DNA from: Clostridium sp. AF27-2AA
GTDB lineage: Bacteria; Bacillota; Clostridia; Lachnospirales; Lachnospiraceae
NCBI RefSeq assembly: GCF_003478505.1
Contig: NZ_QUFI01000029.1
Coordinates: forward strand, 1-34,802
Length of the DNA stretch: 34,802 nucleotides
Reading direction: 5' to 3'
Under the pieces are notes generated by a model, which was not told the origin of the DNA, made no database searches, and saw only the letters and a program-made list of their open reading frames with translations. The position numbers and the translations under genes are program-made. Position 1 is the stretch's first letter, and every line of letters starts with the position of its first letter. Of this stretch, positions 31,212 to 34,802 are shown piece by piece.

Positions 31212-32999
31212 ATGTATCGTTCACATGTATTGGTTTGCGGTGGAACAGGCTGTACCTCCTCCGGAAGCCAGCAGATTATGGAAACCTTAAAAGAAGAGAT
31301 CAAAAAGGCCGGGCTGGAGAAAGAAGTCTCCGTAGTCCAGACCGGATGCCACGGTCTCTGCGCCCTGGGCCCGATCATGATCGTCTACCCGGACGCAAGC
31401 TTCTACTCCATGGTCAAGGTAGAAGACATTCCTGAGATCGTTCAGGAGCACTTATTAAAGGGACGTGTCGTTACCCGTCTTCTCTATCAGGAGACCGTTA
31501 CTCCGGCCGGCGTCAAGGCTCTCATCGACACAGATTTCTACAAAAAACAGCACCGCATTGCCCTGCGTAACTGCGGCATCATCAACCCGGAAGTCATTGA
31601 AGAGTACATCGGAACCGGCGGCTACGCAGCCCTTGGTAAAGTGCTCACCGAAATGACCCCGGACGATGTCATCCAGTGCCTGTTAGATTCCGGCCTGCGC
31701 GGACGCGGCGGCGGCGGATTCCCCACCGGCCTCAAATGGAAGCTGGCCAAGCAGAATGATGCCGACCAGAAATATGTCTGCTGTAACGCCGACGAAGGCG
31801 ACCCGGGCGCATTCATGGACCGTTCCGTCTTAGAGGGCGACCCGCACGCGGTACTGGAGGCTATGGCCATTGCCGGTTACGCCATTGGTGCAAACCAGGG
31901 CTACATCTATGTGCGCGCAGAGTATCCGATCGCAGTAGAACGTCTGAAAATCGCTATCAGCCAGGCACGCGAGATGGAACTGTTGGGAAAAGATATTTTC
32001 GGAAGCGGCTTCGATTTTGATATCGACTTAAGACTCGGTGCCGGAGCTTTCGTCTGCGGCGAGGAAACCGCACTCATGACCTCCATTGAAGGAAACCGCG
32101 GCGAACCGCGTCCGCGTCCTCCGTTCCCGGCACAGAAGGGCTTATTTGGCAAGCCGACCATCTTAAATAACGTAGAGACCTATGCCAACATCCCGCAGAT
32201 CATCTTAAACGGTCCGGAATGGTTTTCTTCCATGGGTACCGAGAAGTCCAAAGGAACCAAGGTATTTGCACTGGGCGGTAAGATCCACAACACCGGCCTC
32301 GTAGAGATCCCGATGGGTACTACCCTGCGCGAGGTCATCGAAGAGATCGGCGGCGGCATCCCGAATGGCAAGAAATTCAAAGCAGCACAGACCGGTGGTC
32401 CGTCCGGCGGATGTATCCCGGCAGAGCACTTTGATATCCCGATCGATTACGACAACCTCATCTCCATCGGCTCCATGATGGGTTCCGGCGGTCTGATCGT
32501 TATGGATGAAACCGACTGTATGGTAGATATCGCAAAATTCTTCCTGGAATTCACTGTAGAAGAATCCTGCGGTAAATGTACTCCATGCCGCATCGGCACC
32601 AAACGTATGCTGGAGATCCTCACCAAGATCACCAAGGGCACCGCTACCATGGAAGATCTGGATAAGCTGGAAGAGCTCTGCTACTACGTGAAAGAGAATT
32701 CTGCCTGCGGTCTCGGCCAGACAGCTCCTAACCCGGTTCTGTCCACCCTGCGTTACTTCCGTGACGAGTACGAAGCACACATCAAAGAGAAACGCTGCCC
32801 GGCAGGCGTCTGCAAAGCGCTCCTTTCCTACCATATCGACGCAGACAAATGTAAGGGCTGTACCCTGTGCGCAAGAAACTGCCCGGTTGGCGCTATCATC
32901 GGCTCCGTTAAGAATCCGCATATCATCGACACCGATAAGTGTGTTAAGTGCGGTGCCTGCATGGAGAAATGTAAATTCGGCGCGATCTACAAACAGTAA
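31212..32999 (+). CDS. hydB: NAD-linked [FeFe] hydrogenase subunit HydB (NuoF-like)
   Basis: A 595-residue flavoprotein. In order it has a Trx-like [2Fe-2S] domain (Cys9, 14, 46, 50), the NADH/FMN domain (LRGRGGGGFPTGLKWKLAK, CCNADEGDPGAFMDRSVLEG, GAGAFVCGEETALMTSIEGN), the SLBB region, the N3-type [4Fe-4S] motif (ESCGKCTPCRIGT plus a later Cys in SACGLGQ), and two C-terminal [4Fe-4S] ferredoxin motifs (CKGCTLCARNCP and CVKCGACMEKC). It binds NAD(H) and FMN and is the presumed branching point between NADH, ferredoxin and the HydA wire. It fits hydB of bifurcating hydrogenases in length and domain order, and hydA follows after 15 bp. Confidence 0.95.
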   Translation: MYRSHVLVCGGTGCTSSGSQQIMETLKEEIKKAGLEKEVSVVQTGCHGLCALGPIMIVYPDASFYSMVKVEDIPEIVQEHLLKGRVVTRLLYQETVTPAGVKALIDTDFYKKQHRIALRNCGIINPEVIEEYIGTGGYAALGKVLTEMTPDDVIQCLLDSGLRGRGGGGFPTGLKWKLAKQNDADQKYVCCNADEGDPGAFMDRSVLEGDPHAVLEAMAIAGYAIGANQGYIYVRAEYPIAVERLKIAISQAREMELLGKDIFGSGFDFDIDLRLGAGAFVCGEETALMTSIEGNRGEPRPRPPFPAQKGLFGKPTILNNVETYANIPQIILNGPEWFSSMGTEKSKGTKVFALGGKIHNTGLVEIPMGTTLREVIEEIGGGIPNGKKFKAAQTGGPSGGCIPAEHFDIPIDYDNLISIGSMMGSGGLIVMDETDCMVDIAKFFLEFTVEESCGKCTPCRIGTKRMLEILTKITKGTATMEDLDKLEELCYYVKENSACGLGQTAPNPVLSTLRYFRDEYEAHIKEKRCPAGVCKALLSYHIDADKCKGCTLCARNCPVGAIIGSVKNPHIIDTDKCVKCGACMEKCKFGAIYKQ

Positions 33000-33014
33000 T
33001 GGAGGAGAATGGCT

Positions 33015-34763
33015 ATGGAGAATATCACAATCAAAATCAACGGCATGGAAGTCAGTGCCCCGAAAGGCTCCACCATTCTGGAGGCAGCCCGACTGGCGCA
33101 CATTGAAATTCCGACTCTGTGCTTCTTAAAAGAGATCAACGAGATCGGCGCATGCCGCATCTGTGTAGTAGAAGTAAAAGGGGCAAGAAGCCTGGTGGTT
33201 TCCTGCGTATACCCGATCAACGAAGGCATGGAAGTATGGACCAACACGCCAAAGGTACTGGAGTCCCGCAGGAAAACCCTGCAGCTTCTGCTTTCCAACC
33301 ATGACCGCAAGTGCTTATCCTGCGTCCGCAGCGGAAACTGCGAGCTGCAGCAGCTCTGTAAGGAACTCGGTGTTACCGACGAAGGTTATTACGATGGCGA
33401 ACGCACCCCGTCCGTAATCGACGACAGCGCGGTGCACATGATCCGTGACAACAGCAAATGTATCCTCTGCCGCCGCTGCTCCGCAATCTGTGAGAAGGTA
33501 CAGGGCATCGGTGTCATTGGTGCCAACATGCGCGGCTTTGCCACCTTTATCGGCTCCGCCTTCGACATGGGCCTGGGCGAGACCTCCTGTGTCTCCTGCG
33601 GCCAGTGTATCGCAGTCTGCCCAACCGGTGCCCTCCAGGAGAAATCCCAGGTGGACGAGGTTCTGGCAGCCATCGCAGATCCGAAAAAGCATGTCATCGT
33701 ACAGACCGCTCCGGCTGTACGCGCCGCTCTGGGCGAGGAATTCGGCTACCCCATCGGCACCAACGTACAGGGCAAGATGGCAGCAGCCCTTCGCCGCATC
33801 GGCTTTGACAAAGTATTCGACACCAACTTCAGTGCCGACTTAACCATTATGGAAGAGGCTCATGAATTCCTGGACCGTGTGCAGAACGGCGGTGTGCTTC
33901 CGCTCATCACCTCCTGCTCCCCGGGCTGGATCAAATACTGTGAACACTACTTCCCGGATATGACCGAGAACTTATCCAGCTGCAAATCGCCGCAGCAGAT
34001 GTTCGGTGCCATTGCAAAATCCTACTATGCAGAGAAGATGAACCTGGATCCGAAGGATATCGTTTCCGTTTCCATTATGCCGTGTACCGCAAAGAAATTT
34101 GAGATTCAGCGTCCGGATGAAGCCGCAAACGGCATTCCGGATGTAGACTACTCCTTAACCACAAGGGAGCTTGCACGCATGATCCGCAAGGTCGGCCTGA
34201 AATTCACTACCCTCCCGGACGAAGAATTTGACGCTCCTCTGGGACTTGGAACCGGTGCAGCTGTTATCTTCGGCGCAACCGGCGGTGTTATGGAGGCAGC
34301 ACTCCGCACTGCAGTGGAAACCCTGACCGGTGAGGAATTACAGAATCTGGACTTCACCGACGTCCGCGGCATGGAAGGCATCAAGGAAGCCACTTATCCG
34401 GTAGCAGGTCTGGAAGTTAAGGTAGCCATCGCCTCCGGTCTTGGAAACGCAAGAAAGCTGCTTGAAAAGGTCAAATCCGGTGAAGCTACCTATCATTTCA
34501 TCGAGATCATGGGCTGTCCGGGTGGATGTATCAACGGCGGCGGCCAGCCGCAGCAGCCTGGCTACGTACGCAACAGCGTCGATATCCGCGGCCTGCGCGC
34601 CAAAGTTCTCTACGACTCCGACAAAAACAACCCAATCCGCAAATCCCACGAAAATCCGGCAATCAAGGAGCTGTACGCAACCTTCCTCGGAGAACCGGGG
34701 AGTGAGAAAGCACACCATCTGTTACATACCACTTACGTGAAGCGGAAAGTGAACGAGATCTAA
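33015..34763 (+). CDS. hydA: Catalytic [FeFe] hydrogenase subunit HydA
   Basis: A 582-residue iron hydrogenase. It has an N-terminal [2Fe-2S] domain (Cys36, 47, 50, 64), a His-ligated [4Fe-4S] (His96, Cys100, 103, 109), two ferredoxin clusters (Cys149/152/155/159 and 192/195/198/202), then the H-cluster domain: ITSCSPGWIKYCEH (Cys301), IMPCTAKKFE (Cys357) and EIMGCPGGCINGGGQ (Cys501, 505). A small-subunit-type C-terminus ends it, with no extra [2Fe-2S] domain. It makes or uses H2 as partner of HydB and HydC. I chose ATG 33015, seven bases after GGAGGAG; an ATG at 33009 is too close to that site. The first motif has Ser after the Cys, unlike textbook TSCCP. Confidence 0.96.
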   Translation: MENITIKINGMEVSAPKGSTILEAARLAHIEIPTLCFLKEINEIGACRICVVEVKGARSLVVSCVYPINEGMEVWTNTPKVLESRRKTLQLLLSNHDRKCLSCVRSGNCELQQLCKELGVTDEGYYDGERTPSVIDDSAVHMIRDNSKCILCRRCSAICEKVQGIGVIGANMRGFATFIGSAFDMGLGETSCVSCGQCIAVCPTGALQEKSQVDEVLAAIADPKKHVIVQTAPAVRAALGEEFGYPIGTNVQGKMAAALRRIGFDKVFDTNFSADLTIMEEAHEFLDRVQNGGVLPLITSCSPGWIKYCEHYFPDMTENLSSCKSPQQMFGAIAKSYYAEKMNLDPKDIVSVSIMPCTAKKFEIQRPDEAANGIPDVDYSLTTRELARMIRKVGLKFTTLPDEEFDAPLGLGTGAAVIFGATGGVMEAALRTAVETLTGEELQNLDFTDVRGMEGIKEATYPVAGLEVKVAIASGLGNARKLLEKVKSGEATYHFIEIMGCPGGCINGGGQPQQPGYVRNSVDIRGLRAKVLYDSDKNNPIRKSHENPAIKELYATFLGEPGSEKAHHLLHTTYVKRKVNEI

Positions 34764-34802
34764 TAAAAATTTAAAGAATATTCATGAAAGGTCCGAAGCA
34801 GG

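Larger units (their letters stand above)
1..34799. repeat. 11-bp inverted repeat at the two ends of the window
   Basis: GCTTCGGACCT at 1-11 is the exact reverse complement of AGGTCCGAAGC at 34789-34799. The right copy lies 25 bases past the hydA stop and could be the left arm of a hydA terminator that continues beyond the window; the left copy could be the right arm of another hairpin. The interval between them is all the genes listed here. Confidence 0.5.

Noticed and set aside
32205..33101. 298-codon open frame antisense to hydB/hydA
   Set aside because: It lies opposite well-conserved hydB and hydA codons, has no ribosome site or recognisable domain, and is explained by codon bias.

Overview
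The window (about 50% G+C by eye) looks like the chromosome of an anaerobic gut-type Firmicute, most likely Lachnospiraceae (Enterocloster/Hungatella/Lachnoclostridium-like). The reasons are strong AGGAGG-type ribosome sites, sigma-A promoters, an electron-bifurcating [FeFe] hydrogenase locus with its sensory module, a type I DAHP synthase, and several carboxylate and acid-sugar uptake systems. No rRNA, tRNA, CRISPR or phage genes were seen. The taxonomic placement is inference.

Layout. 1-2008: a metallo-beta-lactamase-fold hydrolase and a decayed IS1634-type insertion sequence that has lost the middle of its transposase. 2009-5210 (minus): a complete tripartite tricarboxylate transporter operon, tctC-tctB-tctA, with its own promoter and a structured leader. 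5501-7205 (plus): two shikimate-pathway genes, shikimate kinase and DAHP synthase, each with its own promoter, ending at a bidirectional terminator. 7309-9497 (minus): a D-2-hydroxyacid dehydrogenase and a secreted NodB-type polysaccharide deacetylase. 9671-14241 (minus): a four-gene operon (split UxaA-family dehydratase/lyase, SLC13/ArsB-like permease, a two-lobed esterase) controlled by a divergent LysR regulator at 14400-15353. The shared control region has two T-N11-A boxes exactly 30 bp apart, at about -35 and -65 of a consensus promoter.

15414-24289 (minus): a tight nine-gene catabolic operon running Fe-alcohol dehydrogenase, PdxA2, DUF1537 four-carbon acid-sugar kinase, TRAP small and large permeases, a cytoplasmic BNR sialidase-like protein, YhcH, a DHDPS/KDG-aldolase-family lyase and a KdgT permease. 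A divergent PrpR-like regulator (24467-26266) reads the other way. Its AAA+ domain is degenerate and lacks the sigma-54-contacting GAFTGA loop. The kinase plus PdxA2 pair predicts conversion of a tetronate (such as D-threonate) to dihydroxyacetone phosphate. The KdgT, aldolase and alcohol dehydrogenase suggest a second branch for a 2-keto-3-deoxy acid. The combination with the BNR protein is not a pathway I recognise.

26317-34763: a hydrogenase island. On the plus strand lie hydC, a stand-alone HATPase, a small Trx-like ferredoxin, hydB and hydA, which together form an NAD-linked, probably electron-bifurcating [FeFe] hydrogenase. Divergently on the minus strand lie a DRTGG protein, an RsbW-like ATPase, a sensory-type [FeFe]-hydrogenase homologue, a second DRTGG protein and a PHP phosphoesterase. 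The 254-bp divergent region between the arms carries inverted repeats. This island is the best candidate for a poorly described system: a hydrogen or redox sensing switch wired to the catalytic hydrogenase.

The first 11 bases of the window are the exact reverse complement of bases 34789-34799, which may mark a boundary or assembly feature.
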